Shown: positions 8,020-16,188 of the stretch, in pieces | Numbering within the stretch: the first letter of the stretch is position 1 | Layout of the letters: the number at the start of each line of letters is the position of its first letter | NCBI RefSeq assembly: GCF_046507575.1 | Contig: NZ_JBKFEY010000006.1 | Coordinates: 1 to 64,000, forward strand | DNA: 64,000 nucleotides | Source: Pontitalea aquivivens | Lineage (GTDB): Bacteria; Pseudomonadota; Alphaproteobacteria; Rhodobacterales; Rhodobacteraceae | Direction of reading: 5' to 3' | Notes under the pieces: model-generated | Database searches by the model: none | What the model was told of the DNA's origin: nothing | What the model saw: the letters and a program-made list of their open reading frames with translations, nothing else | Made by a program: the position numbers and the translations under genes

Positions 8020-8188
8020 TCAGGATGTCAGCCACCGCTGAGCTTTCTTCACGAGCTTGCGGACGTGATCCGGGCTCAGGGGAATGGCGCCCCAGTGACG
8101 GATCTCTCCCCACACGCTCGCCCTGTGCAACCGCGACCGACATCGGCGCCTTATGGGCATCAAGTCCGATGAATACGCTATGCTGCAT
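8020..8188 (-). pseudogene. IS110-family transposase, N-terminal remnant
   Basis: Reading the minus strand from 8188 gives MQHSVFIGLDAHK then MSVAVAQGERV, the typical start of IS110-family DEDD transposases with the first catalytic Asp in GLDAHK. After about 27 codons the homology jumps frame and continues as GEIRHWGAIPLSPDHVRKLV, stopping at 8020. The fragment is thus frameshifted and truncated to about 55 of roughly 340-400 residues. It is inactive, and marks past transposition beside the broken regulator. Confidence 0.7.
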
Positions 8189-8370
8189 ACGGTCTCACCC
8201 CATTTTTTGGGCTCGGCACTGGCCCATCCGACACAAGCCCCGAACGCAGGATGCCGAGGGAGAGACCACCGAGCCAATCAGCTCAGGCCGCGATCATGGG
8301 GTCTGAAGGATCCGGCCCTGCACCATTCCTATCTGGGCAAGCCTGCCGAAGCCGTAGCCTGACTGTCAAT

Positions 8371-8387
8371 TATGTTGCGTATGATAC
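8371..8387 (+). promoter_or_regulatory. operator-like motif, site 5 (weaker)
   Basis: TATGTTGCGTATGATAC, about 43 bp upstream of the SDR pseudogene start. It shares GCGTATGATAC-like spacing with the motif (core TAyGATA) but lacks the GCT half. Confidence 0.3.
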
Positions 8388-8429
8388 TCCACTAAACTAA
8401 CCTTGATTCGAAGATCGGAGTTTCCCGAA

Positions 8430-9226
8430 ATGTCCGCCATTCCTACCCGCCCTGCCCTGCCCTATTCCGAAAGCACCGTGCTTGTCACCGGTGGCACCTC
8501 GGGCGTGGGTCTGGAAACCGCGATGCAATTTGCCGAGGCTGGCGTGCCGCGCATCGCCATCAACGGGCGCAATCGCGACTGCGGAGAGGCGGCAAGGCAG
8601 GCGATCGTTGACCGGGTTCCGGGCGTACGGGTGGAATTCGTCGCGGGCGACACCAATGATGCGGCGACCGCGCTGGCCGTGTGCCAGCGGGTGCAGGAGA
8701 CCCTTGGGTCGGTCGATGTTCTGGTGAACTCGACCGTTGGCCCCTACGGCCCGACCCTTCTGCACAACATCGACCCGATGGAGATGCATGACATCGTGGT
8801 CAAGCAGATGATGGCGCCGCTGCTGACCAGCCGCGCGGTCTGGGCCGGGATGCAGGCGAAGGGCACCGGCGCGGTCATCAACATCGCCTCGGACGCGGGT
8901 AAGGTCGCGACGCCGGGCGAGACGGTGATCGGCGCGGCAATGGCGGGGATCATCATGTACACCCGGGGCCTGGCCATCGAGGGCAAGCGCAACGGTATCC
9001 GCGCCAATGTCATCACGCCCTCGATCATCGAAGGTACGGCGACTTATGCCAATGTCATGGCGGCGGAATTCTCGGGCAAGCTGTTTGGCAAGGCGATCAA
9101 GATGGCGCAACTGGGCGTTGTCCCCCCGAGGACATGGCGGCGATGATCGTGTTCCTGGGCGGGCCGCAGGCGGCCAAGATCACCGGGCAGGCGATCAGCG
9201 TGAACGGAGGTATTTCGGCCGCCTGA
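8430..9226 (+). pseudogene. SDR-family protein, frameshifted near the C-terminus
   Basis: From the ATG at 8430 (CGGAG ribosome site at 8416-8420) an SDR reads VTGGTSGVG at residues 19-27, then VNSTVGPYGP and INIASDAGK. At the C6 run 9122-9127 the frame breaks and ends prematurely at 9146. The expected SDR tail (PEDMAAMIVFLGG, then ITGQAISVNGG) continues in another frame to the TGA at 9224-9226. A one-base change in the C-run would restore about 265 codons. The YxxxK dyad is not evident: the expected region reads VIGAAMAG. This may be a true mutation or a sequencing error in a homopolymer. The next SDR starts 22 bp later. Confidence 0.72.
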
Positions 9227-9248
9227 AGGGCCGCAAGGGAGGGGATAA

Positions 9249-10037
9249 ATGCGAAGACTGGAAGGCCGTCCGGCCATCATTACGGGCGCCGGAACCGGCA
9301 TCGGGCGGGCGAGCGCCCTGCGATTTGCCTCGGAAGGGGCGAAGGTTCTGGTGGTTGGCCGCACCGAGGCGACGCTGGACGAAACCGTGCGGCTGGTGCG
9401 GGACGCGGGCGGTGTGGCCGAGGCCTTCGTGGCGGATGCGACGAAGGAGGAGCAGGTGGCCGCCGCCGTCGCACAATGCATCGACAGCTTCGGCGGGCTG
9501 GAAATCTTCTTTGCCAATGCGGGCAACACCGACCACATGGTGCCCTTGTTCGAGCAGACCGTCGAGGCCTGGGAGGGCCAGTTCCGCGACAACGTGATCT
9601 CGGCCTTCCTCGCGGTGAAACATGCCGGGCCGCACATGAAGGCGCAGGGGCATGGGTCGATCATCCTCAACTCCTCGACCGGGTCGCTGCGCGCCAATGG
9701 CGGCACGGTGGCCTATTCGGCCGCAAAGGCCGCGGTGAACAGCCTGACGATGAACGCGGCCAATGCCTTCATCGGCACGCGGGTGCGGGTGAACGCCGTT
9801 CTGCCGGGCCTGACCGAGACGAAGCTGACGCAATCCACCTTTGACTATGCCCGCGCCAAGGGCGTGGAGGGCAAGCTGGGCGGCTTGACGCCGCTGCGTC
9901 GCCCCGGCCATGTCGATGAAATCGCGGCCGTCGCGGCCTTCCTCGCCTCGGACGATGCAAGCTACGTGACCGGACAGTTGATCGCCGCGGATGGCGGCAT
10001 TTCCAGCACCCATCCTTTCGGAAAGTTCGTGCTGTGA
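9249..10037 (+). CDS. SDR-family oxidoreductase
   Basis: A 262-residue classical SDR. The cofactor motif TGAGTGIG is at residues 12-19, NAG at 90-92, and the catalytic Ser (142-143), Y156 and K160 are in the YSAAK motif. The C-terminus has the usual YVTGQLIAADGG. These enzymes typically oxidise a hydroxyacyl-CoA or secondary alcohol with NAD(P)+. The start follows AAGGGAGGGG. Its stop overlaps the GTG of the kinase-fold gene, so the two are co-translated. Substrate not determined. Confidence 0.85.
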   Translation: MRRLEGRPAIITGAGTGIGRASALRFASEGAKVLVVGRTEATLDETVRLVRDAGGVAEAFVADATKEEQVAAAVAQCIDSFGGLEIFFANAGNTDHMVPLFEQTVEAWEGQFRDNVISAFLAVKHAGPHMKAQGHGSIILNSSTGSLRANGGTVAYSAAKAAVNSLTMNAANAFIGTRVRVNAVLPGLTETKLTQSTFDYARAKGVEGKLGGLTPLRRPGHVDEIAAVAAFLASDDASYVTGQLIAADGGISSTHPFGKFVL

Positions 10038-11086
10038 CGACCCATACCGTACATGCCCCGATCGCCGGTCTTGGGGATGCCGAGGCCCCGGCTCGGCTGG
10101 ACGCTTTCCTGCGCCGCAATTTCCCCGAAGCGACTGGCCCGCTGCAACTTTCGCGCACGCAGGGCGGCCTGTCGAACCCGACCTTCTTCCTGCGAGCAGG
10201 CGATTTTTCGGCGGTGCTGCGCAAGCAGCCCGGCCCCGACATCGCGCCTTCGGCCCATGCGATCGACCGGGAATTCCGGGTGATGCGGGCGCTGCAGGGC
10301 TCGGGCGTGCCGGTGCCGCGCACGCTGCTTTATCACGCCGAGCGCGACATCCTGGACACGCCCTTCTACCTGATGGAGCGGCTGGAGGGCCGGGTCTTCG
10401 ACAGCTATGCCATGCCCGGCATGACGCCCGAGGAACGGCGCGCGGCCTATCGGTCGATGGCGCGCACCATGGGCGCGATGCACAGCTTTGACTGGCAGGC
10501 GGCGGGGCTGTCCGATTACGGCAAGCCCGGCAACTACTTTGCCCGCCAGTTCGGCCGTTGGTCGAAGATGTGGGCGGGTTTTGACGCGGTCGATAACCCC
10601 GACATCGACCGCCTGATCGCCTGGCTTGAACCCCGCATCCCGGAAAGCGAAACGCTGGCTCTGTGCCACGGCGATTTCCGCGTGGCCAACATCATGTTCC
10701 ACCCGACCGAACCGCGTGTGGTGGGCGTGCTGGACTGGGAACTGTCCACCCTTGGCCACCCCTTGGTGGACGTGGGCTTCAACACACAAGCCTGGCTGCT
10801 GGAGCCGCACGAGAACGGCGGCATCCGTGGTCTTGACCTTCCCGCCTTGGGCATCCCGTCCCAGGACGACTACCTTGAGGATTACTATTCCGCTGCGGGC
10901 AGCACCGAACGGCTGGCACCTTTCCATCAGGTCTTTGCGATGTTCCGGGGCGCGGTCGGCGCGGCCACGGTTGCCGCGCGAGGCCTTGGCGGCACCGGGG
11001 TCAGCGATGACGCCGCCAGCCACGGCCTTTTCCTGTCACGCACCTATGCCCGTCGCGGTCTTGAACTGATCGACACGGCCCACTGA
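10034..11086 (+). CDS. APH-fold phosphotransferase (ACAD10/11 kinase-like)
   Basis: A 350-residue kinase-fold protein. The glycine-rich loop is GGLSNPTFFL (residues 44-53), the Brenner motif HGDFRVAN is at 212-219 with D214 and N219, and the metal ligand D234 is in VLDWELS. It starts at a GTG overlapping the previous stop (GTGA). It is a paralogue of the gene at 695, but lacks the small partner gene that follows that copy. SDR genes flank it on both sides. The family is associated with acyl-CoA dehydrogenases, where it phosphorylates hydroxyacyl-CoAs. A duplicate kinase may handle a second hydroxylated intermediate; this is inference. Confidence 0.8.
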   Translation: MTTHTVHAPIAGLGDAEAPARLDAFLRRNFPEATGPLQLSRTQGGLSNPTFFLRAGDFSAVLRKQPGPDIAPSAHAIDREFRVMRALQGSGVPVPRTLLYHAERDILDTPFYLMERLEGRVFDSYAMPGMTPEERRAAYRSMARTMGAMHSFDWQAAGLSDYGKPGNYFARQFGRWSKMWAGFDAVDNPDIDRLIAWLEPRIPESETLALCHGDFRVANIMFHPTEPRVVGVLDWELSTLGHPLVDVGFNTQAWLLEPHENGGIRGLDLPALGIPSQDDYLEDYYSAAGSTERLAPFHQVFAMFRGAVGAATVAARGLGGTGVSDDAASHGLFLSRTYARRGLELIDTAH

Positions 11087-11104
11087 CGCCCGAAGGAGTC
11101 TTTC

Positions 11105-11974
11105 ATGCATTATAATTCCGTCTTCGTCCCCGGCCTCTTCAAGGGCCAGACCATCATCGTCACCGGCGGCGGCAGCGGCATCGGTCGCTGCACCGCGCAT
11201 GAGCTGGCCTATCTGGGCGCCAATGTCGTCATCGTCGGCCGCAACCCCGAAAAGCTTGCCACCGTCGAGGCCGAGATCCTTGAGGATGGCGGCATCGTTT
11301 CGACCCGCGTCTGTGACATTCGCGACGAACCCACGGTGATCGCCACAATCGACAGTGTGCTGGAACAATACGGCGCGATCCAGGGTTTGGTGAACAATGC
11401 CGGCGGCCAGTATCGCACCGCGATAAAGACGATCTCGACCAAGGGCTTCGAGGCGGTCGTGCGCAACAACCTGACCGGCGGCTTCATCTTCATGCGCGAG
11501 GTCTATAACCGCTGGATGGCCGATCACGGCGGCAACATCGTGAACATCATCGCCGACATCTGGAACGGCTGGCCCGAATTCGCCCATTCCGGTGCGGCGC
11601 GCGGCGGGATGCTGACCCTGTCGGAAACGGCGGCCTGCGAATGGGCCGTGTCGAACGTGCGGGTGAATACCGTGGCGCCGGGCGGCATCGCCTCGTCGGG
11701 CTTTGACACCTACAGCCCCGAGATGCGCAAGCGGCTGTTCGACTATACCGACCGGGTGCCGCTGTCACGCTTTGGCACCGAGGCCGAGATTTCCGCCGCC
11801 ATCGTCTATCTGCTGTCGCCGGCGGCCGCCTACATCACCGGCAGTTGCATCCGCGTGGATGGCGGCGCGCCGAATGCTCGCCAGACTTGGTCGTTGGAAC
11901 CGCACAACAAGAACAAGCCCTTCGAAGGCTTCCACCGTGCCAAGATGCCCGAGGTGTTGATCCGCGGGGAATGA
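11105..11974 (+). CDS. SDR, peroxisomal trans-2-enoyl-CoA reductase-like
   Basis: A 289-residue SDR. TGGGSGIG is at residues 20-27 and NNAGGQ at 97-102. Where classical SDRs have YxxxK, it has HSGAARGG (161-168), with Ser162 and Arg166 in the dyad positions. The same HSGAARAG segment occurs in human peroxisomal trans-2-enoyl-CoA reductase (PECR) as I remember it, and the following TAACEWA and VNTVAPG match that group. An NADPH-dependent reduction of a 2-enoyl-CoA is therefore likelier than alcohol oxidation. GAAGGAG precedes the ATG. The tail after residue 255 is longer than usual. Confidence 0.78.
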   Translation: MHYNSVFVPGLFKGQTIIVTGGGSGIGRCTAHELAYLGANVVIVGRNPEKLATVEAEILEDGGIVSTRVCDIRDEPTVIATIDSVLEQYGAIQGLVNNAGGQYRTAIKTISTKGFEAVVRNNLTGGFIFMREVYNRWMADHGGNIVNIIADIWNGWPEFAHSGAARGGMLTLSETAACEWAVSNVRVNTVAPGGIASSGFDTYSPEMRKRLFDYTDRVPLSRFGTEAEISAAIVYLLSPAAAYITGSCIRVDGGAPNARQTWSLEPHNKNKPFEGFHRAKMPEVLIRGE

Positions 11975-12099
11975 CCAGTTGACAAAGTACGGGGAGGTCT
12001 TAGCAAGACATTATCTGGCAACCTCGTGGTACACTGCTTCTCTGGCGTTCGTTTCCTGTAGTCGGGATCGTTGGTCAATCCAAGGAAAAGCTTAAAAAA

Positions 12100-12120
12100 G
12101 GCCTCCGCGGTGCGGAGGCC
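12100..12120 (-). terminator. Rho-independent terminator for the DUF849 gene
   Basis: GGCCTCCGC, three-base loop, GCGGAGGCC; on the minus strand it is followed by a T-run (complement of AAAAAA at 12094-12099). It lies 25 bp beyond the stop of the minus-strand gene. Confidence 0.85.
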
Positions 12121-12144
12121 GAAGCGTTTTGTAGTGGGAGCAAC

Positions 12145-13077
12145 TCAGAACGCGACGTTGTTCCGACCCTTGAGCGCCAGCATCTCGCGCGCCTCCTCGG
12201 GGGTGGCAACCTCGATCGACAACTCCTTGAGGATACGGATGATCTTGTCGACCTGCTCGGCGTTCGAGGTGGCAAGCTTGCCCTTTTCAATGAAGATGCT
12301 GTCTTCCAGACCCACGCGGACATGGCCGCCGATGGTCGCGTTGTTGACCGCGAAGGGCATCTGGTGGCGGCCGGCGGCCAAAACCGACATCTGGTGATCG
12401 TCGCCGAATAGGCGCTGCGCGGTGTTACGCATGTGCAGCAGATGCTCCATCTCGGGGGCGATGCCGCCAAGGATCCCGAACACGCCCTGTATGAACAGCG
12501 GCCCCTGCACCATGCCGCGGTCGCGGAAATGCGCGAGATTGTAAAGGTGCCCGACGTCATAGCACTCGAACTCGAACCGGGTGCCGGCGGCGGACAGTTC
12601 GGTCAGGCCACGCTCGATCTGGGTGAAGGTATTCGACAGGATGAAATCCTTCGTCATCTCCAGGTAGGGCTTTTCCCACGGATACTTGAACTCGGCGATC
12701 TTGCCCGCCGCGCCAGAGATGTTGAAGTTCAGCGAGCCCATGTTCATCGAAGCGACTTCGGGCTGGGCCCATTTCGCCGCCGCCAGCCGGTCATCCAGCG
12801 ACATACCAAGGCCGCCGCCGGTGGTGATGTTGATCACCGCATCGCACTCGTCCTTGATGCGCGGCAGGAAGCGGGCGTAATCCTCGGGCTTCTGGCTGGG
12901 CTGGCCGGTTTCTTCGTTGCGCGCATGAAGGTGCAGGATCGCAGCCCCGGCCTTTGCCGCCGCAATCGCCTCGGACCCGATCTGTTCGGCGGTCATCGGC
13001 AGATGGGGCGTCATCGTCGGCGTATGGATCGACCCGGTGATCGCACAGCTGACGATGACCTTGTTGGATTTGCGCAT
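12145..13077 (-). CDS. Beta-keto acid cleavage enzyme (BKACE, DUF849)
   Basis: A 310-residue Zn-dependent TIM-barrel enzyme of the BKACE/Kce family, which condenses a beta-keto acid with acetyl-CoA and cleaves it to acetoacetate and a new acyl-CoA. The metal motif HLHAR is at residues 49-53 (H49 and H51), and the third ligand is probably the Glu in VRVGLED (about 270). The start at MRKSN is chosen because GGGAGGGACAAG precedes that ATG; an upstream ATG in the same frame has no ribosome site. It lies divergent from the MarR gene. It could trim a 3-keto dicarboxyl or ring-derived keto acid, but specificity cannot be read from sequence. Confidence 0.88.
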   Translation of the reverse strand: MRKSNKVIVSCAITGSIHTPTMTPHLPMTAEQIGSEAIAAAKAGAAILHLHARNEETGQPSQKPEDYARFLPRIKDECDAVINITTGGGLGMSLDDRLAAAKWAQPEVASMNMGSLNFNISGAAGKIAEFKYPWEKPYLEMTKDFILSNTFTQIERGLTELSAAGTRFEFECYDVGHLYNLAHFRDRGMVQGPLFIQGVFGILGGIAPEMEHLLHMRNTAQRLFGDDHQMSVLAAGRHQMPFAVNNATIGGHVRVGLEDSIFIEKGKLATSNAEQVDKIIRILKELSIEVATPEEAREMLALKGRNNVAF

Positions 13078-13120
13078 CTTGTCCCTCCCGTTTCCGGCGC
13101 GGCCGGCTTGCTGACGTGGC

Positions 13121-13147
13121 ATATGATACACTACCGTACATTAGTCG
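13121..13147. promoter_or_regulatory. operator-like motif in the divergent DUF849-MarR region, site 6
   Basis: ATGATACACTACCGTACATT contains GATAC and CGTAC pieces of the regulon motif in both orientations, placed 45-70 bp from the DUF849 start. It could instead be the MarR operator. The match to consensus is weaker than for the other sites. Confidence 0.3.
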
Positions 13148-13262
13148 ATTTCGTTACGCAACGACCGAAACACGTTTCCGTTGTCGACTTGAGTCTTGCG
13201 GATAGTTATAATGCTAACAAAGTCGAAACGTGACGAATAGCACACATGCAAGGGACAACACG

Positions 13263-13736
13263 ATGCTGGACGAACGTAAATGGGACTTGCGGCTGGGGTA
13301 TCTGATCCACGACGTGTCGCGGCTGCGGCGCGTCTGTTTCGATCGGGAACTGGCACCGCTGGGGATCACCCGCTCGCAGTGGTGGGTGCTGGCCTTCATC
13401 GCCCGCAACAACGGGCTGCCGCAGACGCAACTGGCCAACGAGCTTGAGGTAGGCAAGGTGGCGCTCGGGTCGCTGGTCGACAAGCTGCAGGCCTCGGGTC
13501 TGGTGGAACGCGTTCCCGACAAGGAAGATCGGCGCGTCAAGCGGGTGTTCCTGACCGACAAGGCCCGCCATGTCATCGGCGAGATCACCCCGGTCAACAA
13601 GGCCTTCAACGAGTTGATTTTGGCCGAAATTTCGCAAGAAGATCTGGAAACGACCGCCCGCACCTTGTTCAAGATGAAACAGAACCTGATCGCCTACGCC
13701 GGCAACCACGGCCGCGACGGCAGTCTGGACGAGTGA
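13263..13736 (+). CDS. MarR-family transcriptional regulator
   Basis: A 157-residue winged-helix regulator. The N-terminal dimerisation helices (RLGYLIHDVSRLRRVCFD) are followed by LGITRSQWWVLAFIARN, the recognition region QTQLANELEVGKVALGSLVDKL and the wing RVPDKEDRRVKRVFLTDKA, all typical MarR. The start at 13263 is chosen for CAAGGGA seven bases upstream; an in-frame GTG at 13230 is less likely. Its stop overlaps the phosphatase GTG. MarR proteins in acyl-CoA clusters (BadR of the cyclohexanecarboxylate pathway is one) usually respond to CoA thioesters. It is the only intact regulator in the window and so a candidate controller of neighbouring genes; whether it binds the recurrent motif is unknown. 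Confidence 0.88.
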   Translation: MLDERKWDLRLGYLIHDVSRLRRVCFDRELAPLGITRSQWWVLAFIARNNGLPQTQLANELEVGKVALGSLVDKLQASGLVERVPDKEDRRVKRVFLTDKARHVIGEITPVNKAFNELILAEISQEDLETTARTLFKMKQNLIAYAGNHGRDGSLDE

Positions 13737-14491
13737 CGGCACCGCAGATGGTCGAAGGGTGCGTCAACTTCCGGGCGGTGGAGAGCTATGCCGCCGCCGA
13801 TGGCCGCAGGCTGCGGTCGGGGCAGCTTTATCGTTCGGGCGCGCATGACCGGCTGAGCGAGACGGGCCTTGCGCAGATCCGCGCGCTGGCGCCGGGTCTG
13901 GTCTATGATCTGCGTTCGCGCGTTGAGCGTGCGCGGATGCCTTCCAGGCTGGTGTCGCTAGGGCTGAACCTGCGGCCGGAACCGCATGACATCTCGCTGG
14001 GCAATCCGCTGCAGGTGCTGCACGAAAACGGCTCTCGCCCCGAACAGGGCCATGCCGCGATGATTGAGATGTATCGCGCCCTGCCCTTCGACTTCGCGCC
14101 AATCCTGCGCGATTTCCTGTGGCAGGCGGGCGAAAGCCGGGGGCCGGTGCTGGTGCATTGCCAGATCGGAAAGGACCGCACCGGGGCGGCGGTGGCGCTG
14201 CTGATGTCCGCGCTGGGTGTCGACCGCAATGCGATCATCGAGGATTACGCCCGCACAGCAGCCGCCGTTCCGCAGATCAGGGCGCAGCTGCGCTCTCGCC
14301 GCGGCCCGGGCAGCTATGAGGCGCTGAGCGACGAGGTCCTTGATACCGTGGTCGCCGCGAACCCCGACTATATCCGTGCCTTCTTTGACGCCATCACCGA
14401 CCGCGAAGGGTCGGTCGCCGCCTACCTGTCCGACCGTCTGGGCCTTGACCAAGATCGAAACGAGCGTTTGCGCGCGCTCTTTCTGGACTGA
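13733..14491 (+). CDS. Tyrosine-protein phosphatase (DSP/PTP superfamily)
   Basis: A 252-residue phosphatase of the bacterial tyrosine/serine phosphatase group. The P-loop HCQIGKDRTG has the nucleophilic Cys and Arg in CX5R spacing at about residue 143, and the general-acid region is upstream. The N-terminal VNFRAVESY and RSGQLYRSG segments are typical of this family. It begins at a GTG overlapping the MarR stop (GTGA), so the two proteins are made together. Such enzymes can act on phosphotyrosine, phosphoinositides or small phosphates. Given the acyl-CoA kinases in this cluster, a small-molecule substrate is conceivable but unproven. Confidence 0.85.
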   Translation: MTAPQMVEGCVNFRAVESYAAADGRRLRSGQLYRSGAHDRLSETGLAQIRALAPGLVYDLRSRVERARMPSRLVSLGLNLRPEPHDISLGNPLQVLHENGSRPEQGHAAMIEMYRALPFDFAPILRDFLWQAGESRGPVLVHCQIGKDRTGAAVALLMSALGVDRNAIIEDYARTAAAVPQIRAQLRSRRGPGSYEALSDEVLDTVVAANPDYIRAFFDAITDREGSVAAYLSDRLGLDQDRNERLRALFLD

Positions 14492-14590
14492 CCTTGCAGC
14501 TGAATTGCCGAAACCAGTCACGCCGCTGTTCCCCAAGGGGGACGGCGGCATTCTGGCATTCGTTTCCTTCTTTCATCACGCAGCGCATTT

Positions 14591-14611
14591 AACCCCCGCC
14601 GCGGCGGGGTT
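14591..14611 (+). terminator. GC-rich palindrome after the phosphatase gene
   Basis: CCCCGCCGCGGCGGGG lies inside a longer inverted repeat flanked by AA and TT. It has no real T-tract, so it is at best a weak terminator for the MarR-phosphatase unit. Confidence 0.4.
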
Positions 14612-14650
14612 CTGCCTTCGGCGACCGTTCACCAAATGGCTTGCCAAATA

Positions 14651-14675
14651 GGTATGCTACAGTAAGGTATGGTAG
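14651..14675 (+). promoter_or_regulatory. direct repeat in the promoter region of the FadJ-like gene
   Basis: GGTATGCTA and GGTATGGTAG are repeated 15 bp apart, 23-48 bp upstream of the ATG. The TACAGTAAGGTATGG stretch only loosely resembles the regulon motif. It may be an operator or -35/-10 material. Confidence 0.25.
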
Positions 14676-14697
14676 GCTAATTAAATTGGAGATGACC

Positions 14698-16059
14698 ATG
14701 CTCAACGCTCCCGCCCTCGAGCAGTTCCGCCTCGAGCCACTTGATGAAGGCTTTGCACGGGTTGTCTTTGACATGCCCGGTCGCACGATGAACGTGTTTT
14801 CGGAAGCCGCCATTCGCGAGATTGAAGCGATCGCCGACTGGCTTCCGAACAGCGGCCTGAAGGGGATCGTGATTGTTTCGGGGAAAACGACGGCCTTCTG
14901 CGCCGGTGCGGATCTGGGCGAGCTGGGTCAGGCCTACAAGATGATCATGGCGACCCCGGTTGCGGAACGCACGGCGCTGGCCGCGCGGCATTTCCACCCG
15001 CTGGGCCGTGCCTTCCGCAAGCTGGAAACGGCTGGAGTTCCGGTGGCGGTTGCGGTGGCGGGTCTGGCGCTTGGCGGCGGGTGCGAACTGGCCCTGGGCG
15101 GACACTACCGCGTGTTGACCGAGCGGGCGGAACTGGGCCTGCCGGAAACCCTGGTCGGGCTGTTCCCCGGCGCGGGTGGCACCCAACGCCTGCCGCGTCT
15201 GATCGGGCTGGATCTGGCGATGCCGATCCTGCTGGATGGCGGGCGGCTGACCGCGGCGCAAGCGCTTGCCTGCGGCGCGGCGGATGCCGTCGTAGCCGTC
15301 GGCGAGGAAGAAGCCGCGGCCTTGGCGTGGCTGCGGACCAATCCCGCACCGCAGCAGCCCTGGGACCGCAAGGGCCACGTGCCGGCGTCCGCAGGTGCGG
15401 TCCGGGCGGCCCTGGCTCCTTGGCGCGGTCGGGTGCTGTCCAGCAGCGCCGCGCATCAACCGGCAATGATCGCGACGCTGGATTGTGTCGAACTGGGGCT
15501 GCCGCTTGGCATGGATGACGGGATTCAGGCCGAGCTGGCGCAATTCGCCGCCTTGATCCAGCGCCCCGAGCCGCGGGACATGATTCGCACCCTGTTCCAG
15601 GGCCGGACGGAATTCGACAAGCGGCGCAAGGCCGGTACCCTGCCCGCCAGTGCAGAGGCTGTCGTTGCCGCTGTGCGGGCCGCCCTTGGCGCACTGGCCG
15701 ACATGTCTGGTGCCGAGGCAACCGCAGCTGGAGCGACCGCTGCAGGCTTCGACAAGCCAGTGACGCCCGCGCAAGGCGCGCTGCCCTCGGTCGATGCTTT
15801 GCCCGCGACGGAGGGCAGCGAAACCTATCTTTGGTTCGAGGCTCCGATGAACGACGCCCAGCGTCTTGGCGCGCAGCTGATCGGAGTTGCGACCGCGGCT
15901 GCGGCGCCCTTCGCGGCAGGTCTTGATGAGAGTGACAAGCGGGTGACTGACCTCATCGTGCTTCGCGAAACCGGCTTCCCTGCCTATCTGGGCGGGCCTT
16001 TCGCCCTGATCGACTGCATCGGCGGAAACGGTGTCGCCCATTTGCTGACCCGTACCTGA
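14698..16059 (+). CDS. FadJ/FadB-like enoyl-CoA hydratase lacking the 3-hydroxyacyl-CoA dehydrogenase core
   Basis: A 453-residue protein. Residues 1-190 are an active-looking crotonase domain: both catalytic glutamates are present, E130 in GGGCE and E150 in LGLPE, followed by FPGAGGTQRLPRLIG. Residues about 290-335 (IQRPEPRDMIRTLF, FDKRRKAG) match the linker of FadJ-type multifunctional proteins. The last 45 residues, with GFPAYLGGPF at 426-435, match the extreme C-terminus of FadJ. The Rossmann 3-hydroxyacyl-CoA dehydrogenase core between them is missing: no GxGxxG is visible, and length is 453 against about 700-730. GGAG at 14688-14691 selects the ATG at 14698. It probably hydrates enoyl-CoAs only; the SDRs around it could supply the dehydrogenase step. 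Confidence 0.75.
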   Translation: MLNAPALEQFRLEPLDEGFARVVFDMPGRTMNVFSEAAIREIEAIADWLPNSGLKGIVIVSGKTTAFCAGADLGELGQAYKMIMATPVAERTALAARHFHPLGRAFRKLETAGVPVAVAVAGLALGGGCELALGGHYRVLTERAELGLPETLVGLFPGAGGTQRLPRLIGLDLAMPILLDGGRLTAAQALACGAADAVVAVGEEEAAALAWLRTNPAPQQPWDRKGHVPASAGAVRAALAPWRGRVLSSSAAHQPAMIATLDCVELGLPLGMDDGIQAELAQFAALIQRPEPRDMIRTLFQGRTEFDKRRKAGTLPASAEAVVAAVRAALGALADMSGAEATAAGATAAGFDKPVTPAQGALPSVDALPATEGSETYLWFEAPMNDAQRLGAQLIGVATAAAAPFAAGLDESDKRVTDLIVLRETGFPAYLGGPFALIDCIGGNGVAHLLTRT

Positions 16060-16169
16060 CTTTTGCCGCGCGCCCGTGCGGCGCGCGTACCCCCGAACCT
16101 TTTGGCCCGGTGCCTGAAGGGTTGATGCCCCCCTCCTCTCCTGTATCTCCGAAACAACGCGATTGCATA

Positions 16170-16188
16170 GTTCGCTGCCTTACGATAC
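16170..16188 (+). promoter_or_regulatory. operator-like motif, site 7
   Basis: GTTCGCTGCCTTACGATAC, 95 bp upstream of the AliA-like ligase start. Its first 18 bases are identical to the reverse complement of the copy at 48348-48367, some 32 kb away in front of the racemase gene. This pair is the strongest evidence that the motif is conserved. Confidence 0.55.

Larger units (their letters stand above)
7851..8429. other. Decayed intergenic region with IS remnant
   Basis: A region of 579 bp with no intact gene. It holds the end of the tetR remnant, the IS110-type transposase fragment described separately, and short open frames that look like noise. A weak regulon motif lies at 8371-8387 just before the SDR pseudogene. 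I see no complete inverted repeats or target duplication that would mark a whole insertion sequence. Confidence 0.6.

Noticed and set aside
9122..9127. Programmed frameshifting at the C6 run in the SDR gene
   Set aside because: No stimulatory structure or typical slippery heptamer is seen, SDRs are not known to use frameshifting, and it lies in a decay zone. Mutation or sequencing error is simpler.
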